A stretch of DNA of 64,000 nucleotides. Source: Chloroflexi bacterium 54-19 (GTDB lineage Bacteria; Chloroflexota; Chloroflexia; Chloroheliales; Chloroheliaceae). Location: positions 62,001-126,000 of the forward strand of contig MKTJ01000032.1 in assembly GCA_001898225.1 (NCBI GenBank), read 5' to 3'. The translations under genes and the position numbers were made by a program. Of this stretch, positions 16,641-26,290 are shown in pieces. The notes beneath the pieces are model-generated. The model did not search any database and was not told the origin of the DNA. It was given only the letters and a program-made list of their open reading frames with translations. Every line of letters begins with the position of its first letter. Within the stretch, counting starts at the first letter, position 1.

Positions 16641-17129
16641 ATGTTGCCATGGGAACAACGAGCCACTGAAGTGGCAAATTTACTTAACCCAGCTTTTTGC
16701 ATTCTTTTATTACGAGAAGCTATCAGAGGTTTTGAAGAAGAAAAAAGCCAAGGAATGCCGTATTCTTTGGTCTTTTTCCCACTCCCTTTGTTACTTTACG
16801 CGCCAATAAGACAAGCTCTTCCCAATTCAATAAGGACGAAAATGTTTAATTGGTTAAAAACCAAATCGGATATTTCCATTGAATTCCCAGAACAAGCTAA
16901 TTTTTATAGTCCTCACACAAGAGAAGCCCTTTCATTTGGTTTAAGCAATGGAATTATTAGTATTACGGATACAGGATTACTCAAAATACAGCAAAGCATA
17001 GATGTGCAACAGGATACTGATACTGAAGAAGTTAGGGATTTGAAGAATAAGGCACGTTTTGTTGGAAGGTGGCTCGCACTAGCTGGAGAAGATTCAACCA
17101 TATATAGAATGTGGGGTGTTCAACCTTAA
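16641..17129 (+). CDS. ABC-three-component (ABC-3C) system middle component
   Basis: Protein of 162 residues, starting 14 bp after the effector gene. It has the opening WEQRATEVANLLNPAFCILLLREAIRGF and a later KARFVGRWLALAG-STIYRMWGVQP typical of the small middle component of ABC-3C systems, a winged-helix-like linker between effector and ATPase. Its stop codon is two bases before the start of the ATPase gene, which indicates translational coupling. Confidence 0.8.
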   Translation: MLPWEQRATEVANLLNPAFCILLLREAIRGFEEEKSQGMPYSLVFFPLPLLLYAPIRQALPNSIRTKMFNWLKTKSDISIEFPEQANFYSPHTREALSFGLSNGIISITDTGLLKIQQSIDVQQDTDTEEVRDLKNKARFVGRWLALAGEDSTIYRMWGVQP

Positions 17130-17131
17130 AT

Positions 17132-19138
17132 ATGCAGATTTTATCGATAATTCTTTACAGCTTTACTGGAGAAGTACGAAAGGTCTCTTTCAACATCGGT
17201 AGGGTCAATATTATTACTGGACAATCCAACACAGGTAAATCGACTTTGTTGGAAATAGTCGAATACTGCTTAGGTAAATCAGAATTTCCAGTGTCCGAAG
17301 GTGAAGTTCGAAAAAAAGTTTCTTGGTATGGAGTGGTTTATCAGCTAGACTCAACCCAGGTATTTATTGCCAAAGCTACCCCATCTTCAAATAGAAAGAG
17401 TAATTCCGAAGCGTATATCAAAGTTGCTACAGAAATCACAATTCCTTCTTATACTGACTTAAAACCAAATACGGATGACGAAGGTCTATTAAAGACCCTT
17501 TCTGAATTAATTGGAATAGAACCAAATATTAGCTATTCTAAGGAGGGTCAAACTCCAGACAGCTTGGAAGTTAGCCTAAATCAATCTAGATTTTATCTAT
17601 TCCAAAACCAAAACACTTTAGCAAGCAAAGAAAAACTTTTTCAAGGTAAAGCTGAAGATTATAAATATATTGCGGAGACAATTAGAAATTCCCTACCTTA
17701 CTTTTTAGGGGCGGTTCCTAAGGAATATTTTCATTTAGCTCATGAACATCAATTAGCACTTAAAGCTTATAGAGCTGTAAGTCGTAAGTTAAAAAATGCA
17801 GAGGCTATTACAGACAAAGAATATGGTACTGCCGAGAAATTATTTGAAGAAGCAAAACAGGTAGGACTTATAGATTCGAGCAACGCTAGCTCAACCGGTG
17901 AAGAAATTCTATCAACATTAAAAGATTTAAGAAATTTTGATTTAGCTTCCATAATTTCTATTGGCGAAAACCGGGTTGACGAACTTCAAGAAGAATTAGA
18001 TGCTATTCGAGTTCAATTCCATAAGAATCTTCGGCAATTAAGATATGCTGAAAGTTTGGAAACCGATACTAAAACTTATTATAAAGAAGGCACGGAACAA
18101 GCAAGTCGGCTTGCCTCAATTTCTATAATAGAAAACCGTGACACCTCACCGAGCTTATGCCCGTTATGCGCTTCTGAAGTGTCTACTCCAACCCCTTCTG
18201 TTGAATCTATAAAATTATCATTGGTCAGGTTACAAAAAGATCTAACCCATGCTAATAGAAATGGTTCTCAAATAGCAGCTCAAGTTTTCAGGTTAAGAAA
18301 AGAACAAGAAGAACTAAGGCAGAGTATTGTCGATAAAGAATCAATTATTAGAAACCTTATTTCCCAGCGTAGTGACACTCAACAATTACGGGATTCAGGG
18401 ATTAAAGCTGCCGTTGTTATCGGCAAAATAATTTTATATTTAGACACTCTTGATCTTTCTGATGAAAATGCTACCCTACGACGGCAGGTTGCTGAATTAG
18501 AGGGGAAAATAAATAGATTAGAAGAGGTAATTAAAAGCTTTGATGTAAATGATTCCGTAGCAGCAAAACTGGATGTTATAAGCGAAGATATGAGAGCCTG
18601 GGCTATGTTATTAAACCTTGAATACAAGGGATCTCAATATCGCTTTGATTTAAAAAATCTAACCGTTGTTGCGAACGAAAACGGTAAATACATCCCTATG
18701 GATAAAATGGGAGGAGGGGAGAATTGGCTGGGTTGTCATCTAATTGTATTTTTAGCCTTTCACAAATACTTTATAGAACACAACCGGCCAGTTCCGAGAT
18801 TTATAATGCTTGACCAACCAACCCAGGTATATTTCCCCGATGAAAAATATAAGGCCTGGCAAGGTGACCCAAATGAAATAGAGGGCGATGATCGTAAAAT
18901 CGTTAACCAATTATACGAATTCCTGTTTAATATTTGTGAAACTCTTTTTCCAAATCTACAGTTAATAGTTACTGACCATGCCAATATTGATACACCAAGA
19001 TTTCAGAGTGCCCTAGCTGAAGATCCTTGGAGGGGTGGTAGAGCATTAGTACCAAACAATTGGCCTACAAAAGAAGAATTCGAAAAACAAAAAAATAATA
19101 ATGGTCAAATGAGCATGTTTGATTTCACCGAATTATAA
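17132..19138 (+). CDS. DUF3732 SMC/Rad50-like ATPase of the ABC-3C system
   Basis: ATPase of about 668 residues. The Walker A GQSNTGKSTLLE is near residue 30. Long coiled-coil arms span about 190-480, with a hook-like CPLCASE at about 345. The C-terminal ABC segment shows KMGGGENWLGCHLIVFLAFH and Walker-B-like FIMLDQPTQVYFPD. This is the DUF3732 architecture. It is the sensor/motor of the three-gene conflict system. The ATG at 17132 is preferred over an in-frame GTG at 17111 that overlaps the previous gene. The C-terminus ends in GQMSMFDF, resembling a sliding-clamp-binding peptide. Confidence 0.85.
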   Translation: MQILSIILYSFTGEVRKVSFNIGRVNIITGQSNTGKSTLLEIVEYCLGKSEFPVSEGEVRKKVSWYGVVYQLDSTQVFIAKATPSSNRKSNSEAYIKVATEITIPSYTDLKPNTDDEGLLKTLSELIGIEPNISYSKEGQTPDSLEVSLNQSRFYLFQNQNTLASKEKLFQGKAEDYKYIAETIRNSLPYFLGAVPKEYFHLAHEHQLALKAYRAVSRKLKNAEAITDKEYGTAEKLFEEAKQVGLIDSSNASSTGEEILSTLKDLRNFDLASIISIGENRVDELQEELDAIRVQFHKNLRQLRYAESLETDTKTYYKEGTEQASRLASISIIENRDTSPSLCPLCASEVSTPTPSVESIKLSLVRLQKDLTHANRNGSQIAAQVFRLRKEQEELRQSIVDKESIIRNLISQRSDTQQLRDSGIKAAVVIGKIILYLDTLDLSDENATLRRQVAELEGKINRLEEVIKSFDVNDSVAAKLDVISEDMRAWAMLLNLEYKGSQYRFDLKNLTVVANENGKYIPMDKMGGGENWLGCHLIVFLAFHKYFIEHNRPVPRFIMLDQPTQVYFPDEKYKAWQGDPNEIEGDDRKIVNQLYEFLFNICETLFPNLQLIVTDHANIDTPRFQSALAEDPWRGGRALVPNNWPTKEEFEKQKNNNGQMSMFDFTEL

Positions 19139-19235
19139 AACTGGGTACCGTTGATTTGTACGCTATTGCAATTTCATTTGTATGTTTCTTCGTTTCTTTT
19201 CCGTAAGTATGATTTTATTAAGACTAAAAAGTTAT

Positions 19236-20870
19236 TTAGTTCCATTCTTGATTATCGTCGTCTTCGCTATCATCGTCATAATCCTCATAGCCTTCTTGCT
19301 CTACTGGGTAGTTTATTCGACCGCTATCATCATAATCCAGAATTCCTTGATTATATGCCGAGGTAAGAAGCGAATTCTTTGATATAAAGTGATAAGCCAT
19401 TCTGTGCTTGAAACCGTCTAATTCTTCTTTTGTTCTGGCTTCTTTGACTTTATCTACCAGAGCTTTATTTAATAAATTTTTGTTATATTTGAGTACAACT
19501 TCATATGCATCGTCTAAATCTGATATACCAAAAAGCGCTTCAAACCGACTTCCTTCCCTTTTTCTAAGTATTCCCAAATCACAATGATAATCTGCAAAAC
19601 CTTCCAAAGCTGTATCAAAAAACAGGGTATCCCCATTGAAATTTGGGTGGAGAAAATCTTTAAATTGATTCAAAATATACCAGCGGGCTAATTTGTACGG
19701 CCACAGCACAGTTTCACCTGCTTTAAATTTATCGTGGATTGTCTTGTAATATAGATAACTCATCCAAAGGGCGGGATGACACCGGATTAAGCGGTATCCT
19801 TTTACCTGGCAATTCCATATTGCTAAGTCAATTCCAGTTAATTTATAAGTGCTTCTGAGATGGTTCCATTGTGGCGTTCTAGTAATTTCTAACTTCCATT
19901 GCTCCAACCTAGCCTGCCCATTATTTATGGCTTTATTTAAGTATAAGGGGTAACTTTCTAACTCTTTTCTTATTGCTTCATCCTGCTGTATTCTTTTTCG
20001 TTCTCGCGCTTCCCTTTTAAGCCGCGCCGCTTCGGCCTGTTCTTTTACCTGTTTATCCTGCCAGAAATCATAGGGTGTTAATAATCCAAATTTTGAGCTG
20101 AGGCGAAGGATAGAACTGTCCAAAGCAAAGTCATAACGAAGACAGCTTCTAACTTCCTTGAATTTTAGACTTTCTTTTCTCAACTGACACAAAGTTATTA
20201 AAACTGGCTTTTCCCGGTCAGTAAGCACATCAAGGTAATAAACCCTTTTGGTAGCAATGGCAAGGGCAAGTTCTGGGTCACCTAACTTTCGCTTCATACT
20301 TAACCAGTAACCCAGGTGCCCACCAGGTAAAGTCATTTCTGGTACTTGATTAAGTGTGTGTTCTTTAAGTCTACTAAAACCAAGAAGCCAAATATCTGTG
20401 ATATTTACCGATTGGTACAAATCATGGCGTCTTTGCCAATCTTCGGCCGTTAAAGGCGAAACTTGCACTTCAATTGCAAATTTATGCCCATCCTCCCTTT
20501 CAGCAAGTACATCAGCGCGCTGGCCAGTCTGAGGAATCGGGACTTCTATTTCAACTTTTAGTGTATCAGGAAATAATTCACGCAGGAATTTTAGAACAGC
20601 AAGTTTCATTGCCTGATGCTCAGGCCCGTCCGGTTCGTAAAACTCGTCCGTACACTCAACATTTCTTTCATCCCAATGAGCATAGTGGTGGGTAACTAAC
20701 TCCCCAGCCTTAAGAATTACGGTATGATCACAGTTTGGACAACTTAAACTCCGAGCACTTGAAAGAGGGCGAATTTTTCCTTCTAAATCATCTACACCGA
20801 TAGTAATTCTACATTTTTGCTCGGCACACCAGGCCGATTGCATCATCTTTACTTTATGTCTATTAAGCAT
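19236..20870 (-). CDS. CoiA-like nuclease-domain protein
   Basis: Protein of 544 residues. The N-terminal half carries a CoiA-like module: a zinc-ribbon-like CPNCDHTVILK, then HHYAHWDE, an EH-x-x-K region and a PD-(D/E)xK-like core RADVLAE-x(8)-AIEVQVSPL followed by Arg/Tyr residues. The C-terminal half (about 260-520) is helical and unassigned, and the extreme C-terminus is highly acidic (EDYDDDSEDDDNQ). It is convergent with the ABC-3C genes. The role is unknown; defence or mobile-element maintenance is plausible from the neighbourhood. Confidence 0.72.
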   Translation of the reverse strand: MLNRHKVKMMQSAWCAEQKCRITIGVDDLEGKIRPLSSARSLSCPNCDHTVILKAGELVTHHYAHWDERNVECTDEFYEPDGPEHQAMKLAVLKFLRELFPDTLKVEIEVPIPQTGQRADVLAEREDGHKFAIEVQVSPLTAEDWQRRHDLYQSVNITDIWLLGFSRLKEHTLNQVPEMTLPGGHLGYWLSMKRKLGDPELALAIATKRVYYLDVLTDREKPVLITLCQLRKESLKFKEVRSCLRYDFALDSSILRLSSKFGLLTPYDFWQDKQVKEQAEAARLKREARERKRIQQDEAIRKELESYPLYLNKAINNGQARLEQWKLEITRTPQWNHLRSTYKLTGIDLAIWNCQVKGYRLIRCHPALWMSYLYYKTIHDKFKAGETVLWPYKLARWYILNQFKDFLHPNFNGDTLFFDTALEGFADYHCDLGILRKREGSRFEALFGISDLDDAYEVVLKYNKNLLNKALVDKVKEARTKEELDGFKHRMAYHFISKNSLLTSAYNQGILDYDDSGRINYPVEQEGYEDYDDDSEDDDNQEWN

Positions 20871-21086
20871 AAATATTACTATTTCACATGATAAAGAATT
20901 CGGTCTTGCGGGCCCATTGGAACATTTTTAAAACGCTTGTTAAATATACTATTGTAACAAGCTAAACTTACACTAAAGTTTTTAGTTAAACTCTTCTACT
21001 GAACATTATTTATAAGCTTTTTACGCTATGAACTACCAATAAAACGTATAATTTCCCTAATGGAAATATTAGTCCAACTGTAAACC

Positions 21087-22001
21087 TTAAGTAACAATAA
21101 CTCGTGGTCTATTAGGATCCCGAAAATCAGGATGCCTTGTAAGGATATCTTTAACAAAATCAGAATTATCTTTTTGAGAGTATACCTGACGGGTACTTTG
21201 AGATATTTGTAATTCATTATATTTTCTTACTTCTGATTTAGTAAGCGTGATGGTTCTATTATTTTTATTAGCAAGACGGTTATGAAAAGTTTTCTCTCGT
21301 AGTAATAATATGTATTTTGGAGTTAAGGGAAAGGCTATTTCAATACCTTCCGCACCTAAACCTACGTAACTTTTATAAGGACTGTGTTTGTACGGCTTAA
21401 GAACAATAGGATCATCAGAAGTAAAAAGAGGTATATCAGTATTATTTACGCCAATAACCCAAATATGGCTCTTTAGTGTGTCAATATAGAGTTCAATATT
21501 AGAATCGAACATCCGTCCAATTTGCATTGAGGATATAAAACGGTTATTTACTTCCACTTTGTAGTCTTCACTTTTTTCCGAATAATCCTTACTCAAAAGT
21601 GTTTCGCCGAGTTTTCTAACCATTTCAGCCTGAACTAACCGATTTTCTTTTGTTCTTAAATACTGTACAGTAACAAAATGAGCCAAATCTTGACGCTGGG
21701 TTTCATCAATAACGATTCTTTTATTATCTTCGATAGTTTTAATTATTGTACCTAGCAGGCTATTCCAGTTCCCTTCCATACCAGCAAGTGTTTTTTCAAC
21801 AATTTGAGGATCAATCCCAGCTTGTTTAGCTTGTTCCTCAGGTAAATCATAGAAAAAATTGTCATATGCGATATGATATATATTTGCAGTAAAAGATTTC
21901 TCTTCATTTTTATCATAAACAAAAACTTGTTTATCGTTAAAAGTGAAGTTTTTAAGGTAGAAACGTGGTACATAATGCTGTACCCTAGTCTTCTGTTCCA
22001 T
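21087..22001 (-). CDS. DUF4238 domain-containing protein
   Basis: Protein of 304 residues beginning with the DUF4238 hallmark VQHYVPRFYLKNF and continuing through IYHIAYDNFFYDLP, the HFVTVQYLRTKENR helix and FTSDDPIVL-x-P. The family is common in accessory genomic regions and has no firmly established biochemical activity known to me. Codon usage is AT-rich like its neighbours in the island. It stands alone on the minus strand between CoiA-like and small ORFs. Confidence 0.8.
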   Translation of the reverse strand: MEQKTRVQHYVPRFYLKNFTFNDKQVFVYDKNEEKSFTANIYHIAYDNFFYDLPEEQAKQAGIDPQIVEKTLAGMEGNWNSLLGTIIKTIEDNKRIVIDETQRQDLAHFVTVQYLRTKENRLVQAEMVRKLGETLLSKDYSEKSEDYKVEVNNRFISSMQIGRMFDSNIELYIDTLKSHIWVIGVNNTDIPLFTSDDPIVLKPYKHSPYKSYVGLGAEGIEIAFPLTPKYILLLREKTFHNRLANKNNRTITLTKSEVRKYNELQISQSTRQVYSQKDNSDFVKDILTRHPDFRDPNRPRVIVT

Positions 22002-22164
22002 ATATTAGGTTTCAATTATTATCGAAAATAAAATCCAATGCTCGATGCTGGTTAGCGAAATTCAAACATTCTCTTTAATAGCTGAGCAACTCTAGATCAT
22101 CCTTATACTACTCCTAATCATGCATGAATTACTTTTGTACTTTATCTATAAAACCGCGTAAATG

Positions 22165-22290
22165 CTAGGTTATAAAGCCTCCTAAAAGTAAGGCTATTAT
22201 CAGGGAAAATTGTGTTGGTGAAACAAGCTTTGCGATTACGAATACAGTTATTATTGGACCGAACAAAATTACAAAAGTTTTTCCATTCAT
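22165..22290 (-). CDS. Putative 41-residue membrane protein
   Basis: Short ORF beginning MNGKTFVILFGPI and ending LLLGGFIT, with two hydrophobic segments (about residues 4-20 and 29-41). AAGGA lies nine bases before the ATG. It lies in an otherwise empty gap between the DUF4238 gene and the defence operon. Small membrane proteins are frequent in defence loci, but no family is recognised. Confidence 0.42.
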   Translation of the reverse strand: MNGKTFVILFGPIITVFVIAKLVSPTQFSLIIALLLGGFIT

Positions 22291-22437
22291 AGATGTTTAT
22301 CCTTTTGCTTAAATTAAGGTATTCATTATTGCAACATAACCGGCTATATTTTTTTTGGAACGGTGTTTACGCGAGTTCGCTACTTTAACTAATACTCAAC
22401 GCAGATTGAAGGGTTTGCAACAGGCAAGCTTGGTGCG

Positions 22438-22818
22438 TCAAAAACCTTCAAAAAAGCTCACAATATATTTGATAGCTTTTTTCAAATCATCTAAATGAGT
22501 TTCTTCAACTCCCCAAACAACCGCTAACCTTACCCCGGATGTAAATCCAAATTTAGCATCTAAAGCTTTTGACCTTGATAATATTTTCTTTGTTTTATCA
22601 ATTGCTTCAGGGAACTCTACAATATAGAAAGGTATATAAAACTGGTTTTTATCAGGCTGCCATTCAAATACGAAGCAAAGCCTATTATTTACAAATACTT
22701 CACGACCATACCACTTTTTAGCTGGAATCTTTTTATAAGGACTTATTACAACCCTACTTTTGAATTCTTGTTCAATCCAAGCTTTAAGCTGTCGGTTTTG
22801 TTTTAGTTCTTCAGGCAT
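22438..22818 (-). CDS. Uncharacterised protein at the end of the defence operon
   Basis: About 126 residues from the ATG at 22818 (MPEELKQNRQLK), which has AAGGG upstream; the frame is open further to 22893 with a TTG. It contains AKKWYGREVFVNNRLCFVFEWQP and a C-terminal helix. No family is recognised. It begins about 100 bp after the DUF499 ATPase gene stop on the same strand and is probably its last operon partner. Confidence 0.6.
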   Translation of the reverse strand: MPEELKQNRQLKAWIEQEFKSRVVISPYKKIPAKKWYGREVFVNNRLCFVFEWQPDKNQFYIPFYIVEFPEAIDKTKKILSRSKALDAKFGFTSGVRLAVVWGVEETHLDDLKKAIKYIVSFFEGF

Positions 22819-22914
22819 AATTTCATTTACCCTTAACTTTTTGCCAATTTTAAGACAACTTTCCATATAACATTTGGTTATTTTGAAAAGCAAAAGAAAG
22901 TTGTCTCTGTATTT

Positions 22915-25900
22915 TTATTCTTCTTCGAACCCAAATTGGTCAAAACGAAGTGTCCTGCAATTTTCAGTCACATTCCGAATAACATTTTCAGGTGTACCAT
23001 CAGGCAAATCAGCATCAATTTCTAAAGTAATGCGCACGTTAGAGTTAAGCAATGAGGCCAGATGCTGTATAACTGCGTCTGCAATTTGTCCACTATCCCG
23101 ACTTAACCGGGTTGGATCAACTGTAACGGTTCCGTGGAACCGGGTATAAACTTTCTTTTTTGGCCCTACCGGTGGGGAAGGGGGCGGTGGGTCTCCAATA
23201 ACCGGATCAGGACCATTTTGTCCCGGTCCACCAGGAGGCTGTAACGGTCCCGTTTTACCTTTTCTGCCAGTAACCTCTTCTATCTTCTGGTTTTGCGCTA
23301 CACTCGATTTAACAAGTAAACTGTCGTTATCGAGACTTGGCCGGAAACTGGCTTCGCCAGCCCTTAATCCCCTATAACGATTTGTTGCGCTTTCAAATCC
23401 ATCAGCGTAAGCGAAGGTTTCAGATTCCCATGTCAAATTCCTGATGCCGTCACTGATAGCGTCCAGCAAAACGTTTGGATCTTTCAGGCGGGGCAAATAA
23501 AGGTATTGAGCAAAGTCCTCGGCTAACTGTTTTACACTTACATTATCACCTCGCCAGAGAGGAATTTTATCCAGCTCAAGCCGCAAACTGGTTCCAGCAA
23601 GGTTTGTCACTAACAAGTCATCGTTTCGAAGTTTACGGCTGACTCTCACTGCCAGAGCGTCAGGCCCTTGTAAGCGGGCTTCCTGCCAGGATAGTTCGTT
23701 GCTACTTGAGGAAGGATTGGGTAACTCTGGGGTCAGAAGCCAGATAAAAGTTTCCGAAATACGTTGCTTTACCGTATCGTCGGTTTGAGTCTTCTTGGTG
23801 TTAGCCTGACCTGCTTGAAAGGCATCAAGGTTTAACTCGGTTTTCTCCCGGCAAATCGAATCCCAGGCTAGAAATTGCCGCACGGCTGAATCCAGTTCTT
23901 TCAGGCGGTTGGTATCCGGGGCAAGGAAGACCAGTGTATTGCGATACCGGCGGGGACTGTTACCGCGTTGGTCGAGTAGAATTTGCGCCTGCTTAAAAGC
24001 CGGACTTTCTGCCAGGTTTTTGGTATGGCAATAATCTGGACCTAAAATTACCAACCGAACCTCACGCTCGTCAGGTAAATCGCTGGATGGGGGATCAAGA
24101 TAGACTCGGTAGAAATCTCCGCGCTGATTTTGTTCAGCTTTTAACCGGTTGAGAATTTCCTGATGTACATTTTCCAGACTTTGCTGAAAAGCCCGGTCCT
24201 GGGCCAGCCGATTAACGCTTGGCTGGGTGGAGAACCAGTAACGCCTACCATCCAGGTAGAGGTGGGTGGCGTTATCGGTCAGACGGCGCAGGGCATCGCC
24301 AAATGTCGAAATGTTCTCACCTGGTTGGGCGCAGCCGAGTTTGATTTGCCTGTCGTCTAACCCTTTATTGGCAGTATGCAGGGTGGGAGCAGATCCCATG
24401 TAAATGGTTCTAGTAACCCGACGGCAGGCTGAATAGCGGCCAAAGTTAGGGTTATCCCGGTCGAGTTGCAATGGTAGTGAGTTTGGCCCGTCCACATCTT
24501 TCTCGATAACTGGCACCCAGGGGTCATCCATATAGCGGGTTAGCTCAAACTGAACCGCCGGATCATCTACTGGAACACTGGCCGGCATTATCAATAAACT
24601 GCGGTCTTGGCGCTCCCAGAGGGCATGAATAACCCCAGCCATCAAACGCAAGACGCCCCTTGTCCGCTGAAATTTATCAAGGGTTGACCAGTCGTTATAT
24701 AAGCGGTCGAAAAGTTCTGGGTGTATTGGAAAGGCTGCTTTTAATCGTCGCTCGTAATCAGCTTCTCGGCAGGCGGCTGGAAATTCGTTAGGCTGAGCGC
24801 GGTAAACCTCCATAAAGGCTTTAACTACGGCATCACGAGCTGGGAACAATTCCGGATCAGTTATCGGTTGGAAAAGCCGGCGACGCACGATCTCGAATCC
24901 TTCTTCAGCACTGGCCGGACGCCAGGCCGACTCCAACCGGCCAAAGGTGTTTTTAAGGCGGGTCAGGGCTTCCCGACCTGCTTCCCCACCAATCTCTATA
25001 TCCGAGGCTGGTATACTGGCAACTACCAGGGTACCGTTAACAGCTTTGGCAGCTTCGGTGAGAGCCTGGGCGAAGGTCAAGTTGGCATCAAAAGAACCCG
25101 CTGGTAAATCGTGCACACCGTAAAGCTGGCGAACATATGCCACCCACTCATCAATCAAGATGAGGCAAGGTGAAGCCTGACGGAAAAGTTCACGCAAAGT
25201 ATCGGAGCCAGGACTTACCCCACGTCTGTCGGCCTCGGCTACCAGGTTATAACCGGGTTTTCGCAGCAATTGCCAGGCCAGGTCTCCCCACATTGTATTA
25301 ACTACGGTGCCATCTTCCTTCTGGTGAGGCTGTCCGGGCGAAAGAGCAGTACCAACCAGTACCGCCCGGTGGACAACATTTGGAAGCTTTTCTACCCCGG
25401 CTTCTTTCATGACAGTTTCTATGCCGAGCATTTCGGCAGGAGCAGCTCCCGAAAAGAGATGGTAAAGGGCCAGCATGGAGTGAGTCTTGCCACCACCGAA
25501 GTTGGTCTGTAACTCGATTACCGGGTCGCCGCCGCTGCCGGTAATCCGTTTGAGGGCACCGCTCAACAAAGTCTTTAAACCCTCGGTCAGAAAGGTTCGC
25601 TGGAAGAATGGCTGGGGTTTCCGGTATTCGTCGGCTCCTTCGTTGCGGTGGACCTGTCCCAGGTCGGCGGCAAACTCGGCCTGCTGATAGCGGCCAGAAG
25701 CTACGTCGGGATGGGGGGTCACGATTTCACGCCAGGGCCTCAACCCGACTGCCGGTTGTCCTTCGATAGGCGTGATGGCGGCTTTGCGGGTTTCGCGCCG
25801 GGCCTGTTCCTCGAACCTCTGGCGAAGGATTTCCTGCTTGGCTTTTTCGATTTCGTTGGCTTCAGGGGCGGAAATAGCCGTCAACAGACGTTGGATGCTG

Positions 25901-26250
25901 TCAAAAGCCCGGTAGGTATCATCCAAGGTAAAAGGCTTCTGGTGCGCCCAGCGATTGCGGACATCGCGCAGTTCGCTCACCAGAGAGCGCTCGGCGGGGC
26001 CGAGGGTTTTACTAAAGATCGTGTTCCAGTTGACCCACATGACGGCCAGCAGAGCCTGAGTATCAAAGTTAATTTTGTCCCAGCTTACTCCGGCCTGGAC
26101 ATAACCGGGTAGAGCCTCTCGAATCATTTCGAGTAGTTTAGGGCCGTGCTGAGTGGCTGCGACTCTTAGTTCGCGGTCGAAGAAAGGCCGGAGACCCGAA
26201 TTCAACTGTTCAAGCGCCCTGCCAACTCGTTCGTGGTTGCTGGTTGCCAT
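22915..26250 (-). CDS. Swt1-type HEPN / DUF499 AAA ATPase, anti-phage-associated
   Basis: Protein of 1111 residues. The N-terminal Swt1-like HEPN domain ends with the RNRWAH (R-x4-H) motif near residue 100. A DUF499 ATPase core follows, with Walker A FGGGKTHSMLALYHL near residue 250 and Walker B CLILIDEWVAY near 365. The C-terminal part contains a Gly/Pro-rich linker (about 1015-1045) and an alpha/beta segment. GAGGAAG precedes the ATG. It is encoded 40 bp downstream of the DUF1156 methyltransferase; this pairing is a recognised anti-phage-associated combination. The HEPN motif suggests RNase potential, which is inference. Confidence 0.85.
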   Translation of the reverse strand: MATSNHERVGRALEQLNSGLRPFFDRELRVAATQHGPKLLEMIREALPGYVQAGVSWDKINFDTQALLAVMWVNWNTIFSKTLGPAERSLVSELRDVRNRWAHQKPFTLDDTYRAFDSIQRLLTAISAPEANEIEKAKQEILRQRFEEQARRETRKAAITPIEGQPAVGLRPWREIVTPHPDVASGRYQQAEFAADLGQVHRNEGADEYRKPQPFFQRTFLTEGLKTLLSGALKRITGSGGDPVIELQTNFGGGKTHSMLALYHLFSGAAPAEMLGIETVMKEAGVEKLPNVVHRAVLVGTALSPGQPHQKEDGTVVNTMWGDLAWQLLRKPGYNLVAEADRRGVSPGSDTLRELFRQASPCLILIDEWVAYVRQLYGVHDLPAGSFDANLTFAQALTEAAKAVNGTLVVASIPASDIEIGGEAGREALTRLKNTFGRLESAWRPASAEEGFEIVRRRLFQPITDPELFPARDAVVKAFMEVYRAQPNEFPAACREADYERRLKAAFPIHPELFDRLYNDWSTLDKFQRTRGVLRLMAGVIHALWERQDRSLLIMPASVPVDDPAVQFELTRYMDDPWVPVIEKDVDGPNSLPLQLDRDNPNFGRYSACRRVTRTIYMGSAPTLHTANKGLDDRQIKLGCAQPGENISTFGDALRRLTDNATHLYLDGRRYWFSTQPSVNRLAQDRAFQQSLENVHQEILNRLKAEQNQRGDFYRVYLDPPSSDLPDEREVRLVILGPDYCHTKNLAESPAFKQAQILLDQRGNSPRRYRNTLVFLAPDTNRLKELDSAVRQFLAWDSICREKTELNLDAFQAGQANTKKTQTDDTVKQRISETFIWLLTPELPNPSSSSNELSWQEARLQGPDALAVRVSRKLRNDDLLVTNLAGTSLRLELDKIPLWRGDNVSVKQLAEDFAQYLYLPRLKDPNVLLDAISDGIRNLTWESETFAYADGFESATNRYRGLRAGEASFRPSLDNDSLLVKSSVAQNQKIEEVTGRKGKTGPLQPPGGPGQNGPDPVIGDPPPPSPPVGPKKKVYTRFHGTVTVDPTRLSRDSGQIADAVIQHLASLLNSNVRITLEIDADLPDGTPENVIRNVTENCRTLRFDQFGFEEE

Positions 26251-26290
26251 TATTCTTCCTCGTTATTAATGGAATTGCCGGTATGCCTTT

